DNA from: Streptomyces griseus
GTDB taxonomy: Bacteria > Actinomycetota > Actinomycetes > Streptomycetales > Streptomycetaceae
Direction: 5' to 3'
Length of the DNA: 64,000 bases
NCBI RefSeq assembly: GCF_900460065.1
Contig: NZ_UAVD01000027.1
Span: 62,001-126,000, forward strand
The position numbers were made by a program, and so were the translations under genes. Position 1 is the first letter of the stretch; every line of letters starts with the position of its first letter. Shown here one piece after another: positions 43,431 to 51,772 of the stretch. The notes under the pieces were generated by a model, which saw nothing but the letters and a program-made list of their open reading frames with translations, was not told the DNA's origin and ran no database searches.

Positions 43431-44330
43431 TCAGCCGTGGCGTTTCGGGTCCAGCAGCTGTTCGCGCAGGGCGGTCAGCTGGTGCGAGGAGCCGACGGCC
43501 CGGTCCTCGTCCAGGGTGGCCAGCGCCAGCAGCAGCGCGTCGGCCACCAGCAGTCCGGTCAGCGACTCCGCCGTTATCCCGGTCGGCGTGTGCGGCGCGG
43601 TGAGCACCGCCTCGACCCGGTCCGCGTACGCCTCGCCCAGCTCGTCCGTCACCAGGACCACCTTGGCCCCGACCGAGCGGGCCCGCTCCATCAGGACCGA
43701 CAGCTCCATCAGCCGCCGCCCCGGCTGGAAGATCACCACCGCGTCGCCCTGCCCGAGCGCCAGCAGCTGGTCCGCCAGCGCGAACCCGGTCTCCGAGACG
43801 GCGCGGGCCCGGCGGCCGATCCGCCCGAGCGCCAACGCCAGGTGCCGCGCGCCCGGTTCGGAGGCGGCGACCCCGTAGGCGAGGACCTCGCGGGCCTCGG
43901 CGAGGACGGCGACCGCCCGCTTCAGGGAGTCCGGGCCGGTCAGCCGGCGGGCCTGGTCGATGCGCTCCTGGGCCTCGTCGAAGACGTCGGTCCAGATGGT
44001 GTCCAGGTCCTGGCCCACGTGGGCGATGCGCCGCTTGAGCCGTACCTCGGGGGCGACGGCCGAGGTGAAGTCGTTGGCCAGCTCCCGCTTGAGCGCCGGG
44101 AGGCCCGCGTACCCGAGGCGCTGGAGGGCCCGGACGACGGTGGCGTTGCTGGTGGAGCTGGCCGCGCCGAGCTGCTGCGCGCTGGCGAAGAGGAGCTGCT
44201 CGACCGGCGCGCTCACCAGGTACTGGGCGACGGCCCGCTCGGAAGCGGACAGATCGCTCCATTGGTCACGAATGGCAGCACGGAGCCGCGTCACTCCGGT
44301 CTCGTTCTCTGGAATTTCCATTACAAGCAT
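43431..44330 (-). CDS. MurR/RpiR family regulator (HTH_6 + SIS domain)
   Basis: The 299-residue product (start at MLVMEIPEN; the next ATG at 44321 is possible) has an N-terminal RpiR HTH (ASAQQLGAASSTSNATVVRALQRLGYAG, quoted as LGAASSTSNATVVRALQRLG) and a C-terminal SIS phosphosugar-binding domain (AVAVLAEAREVLAYGVAASEP through VVLVTDELGEAYADR). RpiR proteins sense phosphosugars or related metabolites. It is divergent from the peptidase/ABC operon, whose promoter carries a perfect inverted repeat that is its probable operator. Confidence 0.88.
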   Translation of the reverse strand: MLVMEIPENETGVTRLRAAIRDQWSDLSASERAVAQYLVSAPVEQLLFASAQQLGAASSTSNATVVRALQRLGYAGLPALKRELANDFTSAVAPEVRLKRRIAHVGQDLDTIWTDVFDEAQERIDQARRLTGPDSLKRAVAVLAEAREVLAYGVAASEPGARHLALALGRIGRRARAVSETGFALADQLLALGQGDAVVIFQPGRRLMELSVLMERARSVGAKVVLVTDELGEAYADRVEAVLTAPHTPTGITAESLTGLLVADALLLALATLDEDRAVGSSHQLTALREQLLDPKRHG

Positions 44331-44357
44331 TGACTTCCGTGTGACCGGCGTTACTGT
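44330..44357 (+). promoter_or_regulatory. predicted promoter of the peptidase/oligopeptide ABC operon
   Basis: TTGACT (44330-44335), a 16-base spacer and TACTGT (44352-44357). The -35 overlaps the start codon of the divergent RpiR gene. Confidence 0.55.
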
Positions 44358-44368
44358 CCTGGGCAGAA

Positions 44369-44384
44369 CGTTCCAAAGGGAACG
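44369..44384. promoter_or_regulatory. candidate RpiR operator CGTTCC-AAAG-GGAACG
   Basis: A perfect 6+6 inverted repeat immediately downstream of the predicted -10, in a position where binding would block transcription of the operon. Confidence 0.5.
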
Positions 44385-44461
44385 CATTCTGAAATCGACG
44401 TTACAGGACCGTGCCGGCTCCCGTGCGCCGATCGCCGAAGCGTTCCGTCGCGAGGAGAAGA

Positions 44462-45715
44462 ATGGCACCCCTTCCCACGGAATCCGCCCCCGTCCCCACG
44501 GATTCCGCACCCCCGCCCACGGATTCCGCCGCCCGGGTCCTCCCCGTCATCGAGATCTCCGGCTCCCCCCGGGAGCGCGGACGCCAGTACGGCGAGGCCG
44601 TCCGCCCCCGACTGCACGCCGCCCTCGGCTACTACGAGGAGGCGTTCGGCCGATCCGCCGGACTCACCTGGGACCAGGTCACCGCCCGCGCCGCCCGCTG
44701 GCTGGAGCCCGTGACCGCCTACGCCCCCCACCTCGTGGAGGAGATGCGGGGCATCGCCGACGGCGCGGGCACCGGCCTGCTCGACGTCCTCGCGCTGAAC
44801 GCCCGCGGCGAGGTCATCTACGACAAGTCCTTCGCCGAGATCGCCGCCGACGGGGCCGGGGAGCGACCGGCCGAGGAGGAACCCGCCGAGGGCTGCACCT
44901 CCTTCGCCGCGTACGGCCCGGCCAGCGGCGACGGCCACGTCTACGCCGGGCAGAACTGGGACTGGCGGGCCGGCGTCGCCGACACCGTCGTCATGATCCG
45001 GATCGTCCAGCCGCCCAGGCCGACCCTGATCATGCAGGTGGAGGCCGGACAGATCGGCCGCCAGGGCGCCAACTCCGCCGGCATCGCCTTCAACGCCAAC
45101 GGCCTCGGCGGCCGGTTCGACGACCGGATCGGACTGCCCCAGACGGTCGTCCGGCGCACCGTCCTCGACCAGGACAACATCGCCGACGCCCTCGACGTGC
45201 TCTGCCGCACCCGGGCCCACATCGCCAGCAACGCCCTGCTCACCTGCCGCGAGGGCTTCGCCATCGACCTGGAGACCACCCCCGCCGGACACGGCTGGAT
45301 GTATCCCACCGACGGCCTGCTGGTGCACGGCAACCACTACCAGGCGGGCATCCCCGCCCCGCTCGCCGCCGCCGGCTACCGCCCGATGTCCTCCGACTCC
45401 CTGGTCCGCGTCCCCCGCGCCGAACAGGGCCTGGCCGCCCTGCGCCACTCCACCGGACCCCGGGAGTCGCGGGAGCTGATCCGCCGGGCGATGTCCGACC
45501 ACCTCGGCCACCCCGAGTCCCTGTGCACGCACCCCGACCCGCGCCGGCCGGCCGTCGAGCACTGGACCACCCTCGTCTCCTCGCTCGCCGACCTCACCAC
45601 CGGCGACTACCACGTGACCGCCGGAACCCCCTGCGACCGCGCGTACCAGCACCTCCCCTGGAACCTCTACGACGGCCCGCACGGCGGCCCGGAACCGACA
45701 GGAACCCAGCCATGA
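44462..45715 (+). CDS. C45 family autoproteolytic acyltransferase/hydrolase
   Basis: The ATG is 4 bases after GAGGAG. The 417-residue Ntn-type protein has PTESAPVPTDSAPPPTDSA as a short N-terminal repeat, then EISGSPRERGRQYGEAVR, EEMRGIADGAG and the cleavage/nucleophile site EGCTSFAAYG with Cys145, followed by GQNWDWR and NANGLGG. Relatives include isopenicillin N acyltransferase and N-acyl amino-acid or peptide hydrolases; self-cleavage before the Cys is expected. No signal peptide is seen, so it probably acts on substrate imported by the following ABC system. It overlaps the SBP gene by ATGA. Confidence 0.85.
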   Translation: MAPLPTESAPVPTDSAPPPTDSAARVLPVIEISGSPRERGRQYGEAVRPRLHAALGYYEEAFGRSAGLTWDQVTARAARWLEPVTAYAPHLVEEMRGIADGAGTGLLDVLALNARGEVIYDKSFAEIAADGAGERPAEEEPAEGCTSFAAYGPASGDGHVYAGQNWDWRAGVADTVVMIRIVQPPRPTLIMQVEAGQIGRQGANSAGIAFNANGLGGRFDDRIGLPQTVVRRTVLDQDNIADALDVLCRTRAHIASNALLTCREGFAIDLETTPAGHGWMYPTDGLLVHGNHYQAGIPAPLAAAGYRPMSSDSLVRVPRAEQGLAALRHSTGPRESRELIRRAMSDHLGHPESLCTHPDPRRPAVEHWTTLVSSLADLTTGDYHVTAGTPCDRAYQHLPWNLYDGPHGGPEPTGTQP

Positions 45716-47406
45716 CCCACCGCACGCCCAGCACCCCCCGTCCGCCCGCCGCCGCTCCCCGACGCGCCCCGCGCCGTGCCGCCCCCGTCGCCGCAGCCGT
45801 CGCCGCGGCCCTGCTCGCCGCCGGATGCAGCGGGGCCACCGAGCCCGCGGGCAGCGGTGCGGCGGCCGACGCCTCCCAGCTCACCCTCACCCCGACCACG
45901 GCCGCCGCCAAGGGCGAACTCGCCGAGGCCCGCTGGCTCCTGGAGGACGAACCCGACTCCCTCGACCTGGACACCCAGGGCTCCAGCGCCGGCCGGGTCG
46001 TCCTCACCAACGTCTGCGAGCGGCTCTACCAGCTCCAGCCGGACATGACGACGAAACCCTTCCTCGCCGAGAGCGCCGAGACCCCCGACGACACCACCCT
46101 CGTCCTGAAGCTCCGCTCCGGCGTCACCTTCCACGACGGCACCCCGATGACCGCCGACGACGTGCTCTGGAGTCTCCGGCGGCACGCCGACCCGGACATG
46201 GAGCAGGGCGACGAGTTCGCCAACGTCGCCGCCATCAGGAAGACCGGCGACCGCGAGATCACCCTCACCTTCAAGGCCCCCGACGCCCTCTTCCTCAAGG
46301 CGCTCGCCGGGGACGCGGGCATCGTCTGGAACAAGGAGCAGGTCGAGAAGGCGGGCCGCGACTTCGGCACCCCCGGACAGCCGGACGCCTGCACCGGCCC
46401 CTACCGGCTGGCGAAGTGGAAGTCCGGCGACTCCATCACCATCGAGCGGTACGACGGCTACTGGGGCGAGGCGCCGCTGACGAAGCGCGTCACCTTCCGC
46501 TGGGCCACCGACAGCGCCCTGGTCAACGCGCTCACCACCGGCGCCGCCGACGGCGCGTACGCCGAATCGCCCAACACCGCCGCCGCCCTGGCCGGCAAGA
46601 AGGGCATCACCCAGCACTACGGCCCCTCCACCTCCTCCCTCGTCCTCATCCCCACCGCACGCGGCGGACTGAAGGACCCGGCCGTGCGCCGCGCGCTCTC
46701 CCTCGCACTCGACCGCAAGGGCATCGCCGCCTCCGGCTACGGCGGGATGGTCCAGCCCTGGTCCACCCCGGTCGGCTCCGGCGCCTGGGGCTACGAGAAG
46801 CCGGTCTTCGAGGCCGCGCAGCGCGCCGCCGACCCGGTCGCGCCCGCGAGCCCCGACGCCGAGGACATCGCCGCCGCGAAGAAGCTGGTCGAGGAATCCG
46901 GCGCCGACCCGGCCACCCCGATCGTCATCGGCACCGACGCCAGCCAGGGCCGCACCGTCGTCGCCAACGCCGTCCGGGCCGCCCTCCAGCGGATCGGGCT
47001 CACCGGGCAGATCAAGACCGTGCCCACCGCCCAGTTCGAGCAGTTCTACAGCGACCCGGAGATCCGCGGCGAGATCGACGTCCTGGTCGGCGACTGGTAC
47101 ATCTCCAAGGCCGACCCGATCGGCTTCTACGACAACGCGCTCACCGGCTCCTCCAACAACTGGGTCGGCTTCGCGGACCCCGCCTACGACGCCACCGTCG
47201 AGAAGGCGCTCGCCACCCTCGACGACGCCGAGCGCGCGAAGCTCGCCGCCGAGGTCCAGAAGAAGTTCACCGACGCCGCCGTCTGGATCTCCGTCGCCCA
47301 GGTCCCCTCCGTCCTCGTCCTCGACGAGAAGCTCACCGGACCGCCCGCCTCCATGGCCTACCTCTACTACCCCTGGGCCGCCGACCTCGGCGCCAAGAAG
47401 GGCTGA
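45712..47406 (+). CDS. oligopeptide-type ABC transporter substrate-binding lipoprotein
   Basis: The 564-residue protein has a lipoprotein signal ending LLAAGC (Cys39) and an SBP_bac_5 fold (RWLLEDEPDSLDLDTQG; LRSGVTFHDGTPMTADDVLWSL quoted as TFHDGTPMTADDVLWSL; TGPYRLAKWKSGD). It binds peptides or related solutes outside the membrane and delivers them to the two permeases encoded next. The start codon overlaps the C45 gene stop, so the enzyme and transporter are coupled. Confidence 0.9.
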   Translation: MTHRTPSTPRPPAAAPRRAPRRAAPVAAAVAAALLAAGCSGATEPAGSGAAADASQLTLTPTTAAAKGELAEARWLLEDEPDSLDLDTQGSSAGRVVLTNVCERLYQLQPDMTTKPFLAESAETPDDTTLVLKLRSGVTFHDGTPMTADDVLWSLRRHADPDMEQGDEFANVAAIRKTGDREITLTFKAPDALFLKALAGDAGIVWNKEQVEKAGRDFGTPGQPDACTGPYRLAKWKSGDSITIERYDGYWGEAPLTKRVTFRWATDSALVNALTTGAADGAYAESPNTAAALAGKKGITQHYGPSTSSLVLIPTARGGLKDPAVRRALSLALDRKGIAASGYGGMVQPWSTPVGSGAWGYEKPVFEAAQRAADPVAPASPDAEDIAAAKKLVEESGADPATPIVIGTDASQGRTVVANAVRAALQRIGLTGQIKTVPTAQFEQFYSDPEIRGEIDVLVGDWYISKADPIGFYDNALTGSSNNWVGFADPAYDATVEKALATLDDAERAKLAAEVQKKFTDAAVWISVAQVPSVLVLDEKLTGPPASMAYLYYPWAADLGAKKG

Positions 47407-47411
47407 CCGCG

Positions 47412-48359
47412 ATGCTCGCCCGGATCTCCCGGCGGCTGGCCGGACTGCTGGCCACCCTCCTCGCCGCCTCCTTCGTCATCTTCGCCGCCGTCTACGCGGC
47501 CCCCGGCGACCCCGCCGTCTTCCTGGCCGGCGGCCGCGACAAACTCACCCCCGAGAAGCTGGAGCTGGTCCGGGCGCAGTACCACCTCGACGAACCCCTC
47601 GTCGTGCAGTACGGCCGCTGGCTCGGCGACTGCCTCCACTTCGACCTCGGCCGCTCCTTCAAGTACAGCGACCAGGTGGCCGACCTGATCGTCGCCCGCT
47701 TCCCGACCACCCTGGCCCTGGTGGCGTACGCGACCGTCCTCTTCGTCGTCCTGGGCGTCGGCGCGGGCGTCCTCGCCGCCGTCCGGCGCGGCACCTGGGT
47801 CGACTCGGCCGTGGTCGGCGGCACGACCCTGGCGGCCTCGGTCCCCTCGTTCGTCTCCGCCATCGCGCTCGCCGCCGTCTTCGGCGTCCAGTTGGGCTGG
47901 TTCCCCGTCACCGGGGGAGGCGAGGGCTTCACCGGCACCCTGCACCATCTGACCCTGCCCGCCCTGGCGCTGGCGCTCGGCGCGCTCGCCATCATCAGCC
48001 GGGTCACGCGGCAGGCGATGGCCGACGCCGGGGCCGCCGACCACGTGGAGGCCGCCCGCTCCTCCGGCATCCCCGAGCGCGAGATCGTCCGCCGCCACAT
48101 CCTGCGCAACGCGCTCGGCCCGATCGTCACCATGTGCGGTCTGGTCATGGCCGGGATGCTCGCCGGCACGGTCGTCGTGGAGACCGCGTTCGGCATCAGC
48201 GGCATCGGCTCGCTGCTCGTCGGCGCGATCAACACCCACGACTTCCCCGTCGCCCAGGCGGTCCTGCTGCTCATGGTCACCGGCTACATCGTGGTCACCA
48301 CCCTCGTCGACCTCGTCCACCCGCTGCTCGACCCGCGCGTGAAGGAGGCCGCCGTATGA
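47412..48359 (+). CDS. oligopeptide ABC transporter permease (DppB-like)
   Basis: A 315-residue inner-membrane protein with six hydrophobic segments; ISRRLAGLLATLLAASFVIF at the N-terminus, PGDPAVFLAGG, and the EAA loop EAARSSGIPEREIVRRHILRNA are those of DppB/OppB. It pairs with the DppC-like product. It starts 5 bases after the SBP stop and overlaps the next gene by 4 bases. Confidence 0.9.
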   Translation: MLARISRRLAGLLATLLAASFVIFAAVYAAPGDPAVFLAGGRDKLTPEKLELVRAQYHLDEPLVVQYGRWLGDCLHFDLGRSFKYSDQVADLIVARFPTTLALVAYATVLFVVLGVGAGVLAAVRRGTWVDSAVVGGTTLAASVPSFVSAIALAAVFGVQLGWFPVTGGGEGFTGTLHHLTLPALALALGALAIISRVTRQAMADAGAADHVEAARSSGIPEREIVRRHILRNALGPIVTMCGLVMAGMLAGTVVVETAFGISGIGSLLVGAINTHDFPVAQAVLLLMVTGYIVVTTLVDLVHPLLDPRVKEAAV

Positions 48360-49213
48360 CCGCCCCCACCCTGGCCCCGGCCACGGCCCCGGTGAAGATC
48401 CCGGCCGCGCGGCGTCCCTACGGGGCGGTCCTCGCGGGCGCGGTCCTCGGCCTGGTGGTGCTCGCCGCCCTCCTCGCGCCGCTGCTCGCCCCGTACGCCC
48501 CCGACGTCATCGACCTCTCCGCCTCGCTGGCCGGGACCACCGGCGACCACCTCCTGGGCACCGACTCCTCCGGCCAGGACCTGCTGTCGCGGGTGCTGTA
48601 CGGGGCCCGGACCAGCCTCGTCGCCCCGGCGCTCCTGCTCGCCATCGCCGCCGTGCTCGGCATCGCGCTCGGCACCCTGGCGGCCTGGCGCGGCGGCTGG
48701 GCCGACACCGTCGTCTCCCGGCTCACCGACGTCATGTACGCGTTCCCGGGACTGCTGTTCACCGTGCTGATCATCGCGGTCTTCGGCGCCGGAACGACCA
48801 CCTCCGTGCTGGCGCTCGGCCTCGCCTACACGCCGACCGTCGCCAAGTACACCCGCTCCGTGGCCATCGGGGAGCGGCGCAAGCCCTACATCGACGCCTA
48901 CCGCGTCCAGGGCATGGGCGGCCTGCGGATCTGCGCCTTCCACCTCGTCCCCAACCTCGGCCGCTCCGTCATCGGCTACCTGGTGGTCCTCTTCGGCGAG
49001 GCCCTGATGTCCCTGGCCACGCTCTCCTACCTCGGCTTCGGCGCCCAGCCGCCCAGCTCCGACTGGGGGCTGATGGTGCAGGAGGGACAGGCCGCCGTCG
49101 TCCAGGGGGCGCTGCTGCCCGCCCTGGTGCCCGGCGTCGCCATCGCCCTGGTGGTCGTCTCCTTCAACGTCGTCGGGGTCCGGGCAGCCGACCGACTCGC
49201 CAACGGGAGGTAG
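48356..49213 (+). CDS. oligopeptide ABC transporter permease (DppC-like)
   Basis: A 285-residue permease with the DppC hallmarks LLGTDSSGQDLLSRVLYGAR, LTDVMYAFPGLL, the EAA-type loop DAYRVQGMGGLRICAFHLVPN and SYLGFGAQPPSSDWGLMVQE. It has about six membrane segments. It forms the transmembrane pore with the upstream permease. Confidence 0.9.
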   Translation: MTAPTLAPATAPVKIPAARRPYGAVLAGAVLGLVVLAALLAPLLAPYAPDVIDLSASLAGTTGDHLLGTDSSGQDLLSRVLYGARTSLVAPALLLAIAAVLGIALGTLAAWRGGWADTVVSRLTDVMYAFPGLLFTVLIIAVFGAGTTTSVLALGLAYTPTVAKYTRSVAIGERRKPYIDAYRVQGMGGLRICAFHLVPNLGRSVIGYLVVLFGEALMSLATLSYLGFGAQPPSSDWGLMVQEGQAAVVQGALLPALVPGVAIALVVVSFNVVGVRAADRLANGR

Positions 49214-49219
49214 TCGCCC

Positions 49220-50281
49220 ATGCCATCCGCCGCAGCGGGACACGACACAGCCCCCCTCGCCGCACCGGGAAGTGACACCGTGCTCCTCGACATCGACCGC
49301 CTCACCCTCCGCCTCCCCGGCACCGCCCGGCCCGTCCTGGACCAGGTGTCCCTGCGGGTCGCGAGCGGCGAAGTCGTCGGCCTGGTCGGCGAGTCCGGGT
49401 CCGGCAAGTCCACGACCGCCAAGGCCGCCCTCCGCACCCTCCCCACCGGGACGGCGCTCGACGGGTCCGTACGGGTGGCGGGCCGCGACGTCCTCGCCCT
49501 GCGCGGCGAGGAGTTGCGCGCCCACCGGGCCCGGACGGTCGCCCTGGTCCACCAGGACCCGCGGGCCGCCCTCAACCCCGTCCGCCGCATCGGCGACTTC
49601 CTGGTCGAGCGGCTCGCCGCCGCCGGGACCGGGGTGAGGGGAGCGACCGCCCGGGACCGCGCGGTCGAACTGCTGGCCGCCGTCGGACTCGACGCACCGG
49701 AGCGCCGGGTCCGCCAGCGCCCGCACGAACTCTCCGGCGGGATGCTCCAACGCGTCGTCATCGCCGGGGCGCTGGCCGCCGAGCCCCGGCTGCTGCTGGC
49801 CGACGAGGCGACCAGCGCCCTCGACGTCACCACCCAGGCGGAGATCCTCGCCCTCCTGCGCACCCTGCGCGCCGAACGCGGCCTCGGCCTGCTGTTCATC
49901 ACCCACGACCTGCACCTGGCCGCCGCCTACTGCGACCGCGTGTACGTGATGTACGCGGGCCGGGTCGTCGAGGAGCGGACGGCCGGCGACCTGTTCGAGC
50001 GGCCCCGCCACCCCTACACCCGGGGGCTGCTGGACTGCTCGCCGACGCTGGGGGAGGACCACCGGGAGATCCGCCCGATCCCCGGGAAGCCGCCGTCGCT
50101 CGCCGACGCCTTCGCGGGCTGCCCCTTCGCGGAGCGCTGCCCGGACGCCGAACCGGAGTGCGCGACCTGGCTCCCCGAGCCGGTGGCCCTCGCGGACGGC
50201 GGTACGGGCTCCGCCGCCTGCCGCCGACTGCCCGAACTCCTCCCCGTACCGCAGACCACGACGAAGGACGGCAGCCGATGA
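49220..50281 (+). CDS. oligopeptide ABC transporter ATP-binding protein (DppD-like)
   Basis: A 353-residue ATPase: Walker A GESGSGKST, Q-loop LVHQDPRAALNP, signature LSGGMLQR, Walker B LLLADEATSALD, His switch ITHD. The C-terminal oligopeptide-transporter extension with four-cysteine iron-sulfur-like pattern (CPFAERCPDAEPEC, then CRR) is present. It overlaps the second ATPase gene by 4 bases. Confidence 0.92.
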   Translation: MPSAAAGHDTAPLAAPGSDTVLLDIDRLTLRLPGTARPVLDQVSLRVASGEVVGLVGESGSGKSTTAKAALRTLPTGTALDGSVRVAGRDVLALRGEELRAHRARTVALVHQDPRAALNPVRRIGDFLVERLAAAGTGVRGATARDRAVELLAAVGLDAPERRVRQRPHELSGGMLQRVVIAGALAAEPRLLLADEATSALDVTTQAEILALLRTLRAERGLGLLFITHDLHLAAAYCDRVYVMYAGRVVEERTAGDLFERPRHPYTRGLLDCSPTLGEDHREIRPIPGKPPSLADAFAGCPFAERCPDAEPECATWLPEPVALADGGTGSAACRRLPELLPVPQTTTKDGSR

Positions 50282-51123
50282 CGCTCTCCCCGGGAAAGGA
50301 AGCGCCGGGGCGGGACCCCGCGCCGCTGCTCGCGGTCGAGGGGCTCCGCAAGACGTACCCGCTGCCCGGGAAGGGCCGCCTGACCGCCGCCGACGGCATC
50401 GGTTTCACCGTCCCGGCGGGCGGCTCGCTCGGGATCGTCGGGGAGTCCGGCTCCGGCAAGACGACCGTGGCCCGGATGCTGGTGGGCCTGGTCCGCCCGG
50501 ACGCCGGGACGGTCCGGGTGGAGGGACGGGCCCGGGGGCTCACCGCCCCACGCGGCAGGGCGGCCCGGCTGGCCCGGGCGCGGGAGATCCAGATGGTCTT
50601 CCAGGACCCCTACCTCTCCCTCGACCCCCGGCTCACCGCCCGCCGCTGCCTGACCACGGCGCTGCGGCTGCACGGCCGCCCGGTGGAGCTGGCCGACGGG
50701 CTGCTCGACCGGGTGGGCCTCGGCGCCCGCGAGGCCGAGGCCCTGCCGCACGGGCTCTCCGGCGGGCAGCGGCAGCGCCTGGCCATCGCCCGGGCGCTCG
50801 CCGTCGACCCGAAGGTGCTGGTCCTGGACGAGGCGGTGGCGGCGCTCGACGTGTCGATCCAGGCCCAGATCCTGCACCTGCTCGAAGAGATCCGCCGGGA
50901 CACCGGGGTCGCCCTGGTCTTCGTCAGCCACGACCTGGCGGTGGTGCAGCACATCACCGACGAGGTGGTGGTGATGCGGCGGGGAACGGCCGTGGAACAG
51001 GGCCCGACCGCCGAGGTGCTGGCCGCACCCCGCGACCCCTACACCCGGCTGCTGCTGGCCTCGGTGCCGCGCGCCGGCTGGGACCCGGCCGACGCGGTCG
51101 CGGCCCGCTCCGCCGTGGCCTGA
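50278..51123 (+). CDS. oligopeptide ABC transporter ATP-binding protein (DppF-like)
   Basis: A 281-residue ATPase with Walker A GESGSGKTT, Q-loop MVFQDPYLSLDPR, signature LSGGQRQR, Walker B VLVLDEAVAALD and His switch VSHD. It completes the SBP-permease-permease-ATPase-ATPase set. Residues after about 245 are short compared with DppF and lack the cysteine cluster present in its partner. Confidence 0.92.
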   Translation: MTLSPGKEAPGRDPAPLLAVEGLRKTYPLPGKGRLTAADGIGFTVPAGGSLGIVGESGSGKTTVARMLVGLVRPDAGTVRVEGRARGLTAPRGRAARLARAREIQMVFQDPYLSLDPRLTARRCLTTALRLHGRPVELADGLLDRVGLGAREAEALPHGLSGGQRQRLAIARALAVDPKVLVLDEAVAALDVSIQAQILHLLEEIRRDTGVALVFVSHDLAVVQHITDEVVVMRRGTAVEQGPTAEVLAAPRDPYTRLLLASVPRAGWDPADAVAARSAVA

Positions 51124-51145
51124 CGGATCCGGCCGGACACAGGCA

Positions 51146-51183
51146 GGAGCCCTGCTCCCCGCCGAGGCGGGGAGCAGGGCTCC
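51146..51183 (+). terminator. hairpin terminator of the ABC operon
   Basis: A stem of 17-18 bp (51146-51163 with 51166-51183) with a minimal loop, 22 bases after the last ABC gene. Confidence 0.9.
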
Positions 51184-51226
51184 TTGGGTACTACAGTGAA
51201 CGGCCGCGATCGACCGACCCGGGCAA

Positions 51227-51430
51227 CTAGGCCGGGGTGACGTTCTCAGCCTGCGGACCCTTGGGTCCCTGAGTGACGTCGAAGTTCACGACCTGGTTCT
51301 CCTCGAGGGAGCGGAACCCGGACGCGTTGATCGCGGAGTAGTGAACGAAGACATCCGGGCCGCCGCCGTCCTGGGCGATGAAGCCGAAGCCCTTTTCAGC
51401 GTTGAACCACTTGACGGTTCCGGTAGCCAT
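51227..51430 (-). CDS. cold-shock domain protein (CspA family)
   Basis: The ATG follows AGGAGG. The 67-residue protein is a single cold-shock OB domain: ATGTVKWFNAEKGFGFI (RNP1 KGFGFI), DVFVHYSAI (RNP2 VFVHY), and ends QGPKGPQAENVTPA. It is an RNA/ssDNA chaperone. The order csp-mqnA-kinase matches my recollection of the S. coelicolor SCO4505-4507 region. Confidence 0.95.
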   Translation of the reverse strand: MATGTVKWFNAEKGFGFIAQDGGGPDVFVHYSAINASGFRSLEENQVVNFDVTQGPKGPQAENVTPA

Positions 51431-51495
51431 AAGCCCTCCTTGGGCCAAAGGGTTGCCCTGCTCCAGAACCTGCAAACAAGTCTGAAAACTACAAA

Positions 51496-51551
51496 AGCCT
51501 GCGGGTTACATGCTCCGCAGGCTCTGTACTGCAAGGGAAACCAAACTGCAA
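51496..51551 (-). promoter_or_regulatory. csp promoter with overlapping palindrome; rest of the 342-base csp-mqnA gap
   Basis: On the minus strand TTGCAG (51551-51546), 17 bases, TACAGA (51528-51523). A perfect 9-bp inverted repeat AGCCTGCGG/CCGCAGGCT (51496-51504 with 51515-51523) overlaps the -10 and predicted transcript start and is followed on the transcript by a T-rich tract, so it could be an operator or an early hairpin in an ~86-nt leader. Beyond it, toward mqnA, I see only a TAGCCT -10-like element at 51761-51766. Confidence 0.5.
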
Positions 51552-51772
51552 CTTGCGGGCGAGCCTAGCACGCGGTCTCCGGCGAGCGGTAGAGGGAAAG
51601 ATCACTTCACCCGAATGTTTGACGGCCTTCCCCGGGCTCCGGCGGGAGGCCCCGGAAAGGGGGTGCGGACCGCGGCGCGGAACGGGGCGCGCACAGGGTG
51701 CGGGCACGGCGCGGGACGGGGCGCGCGGGCCCCGGTGATGCTCGCGGGCGGCCGCGGGTCTAGCCTCGCGAT

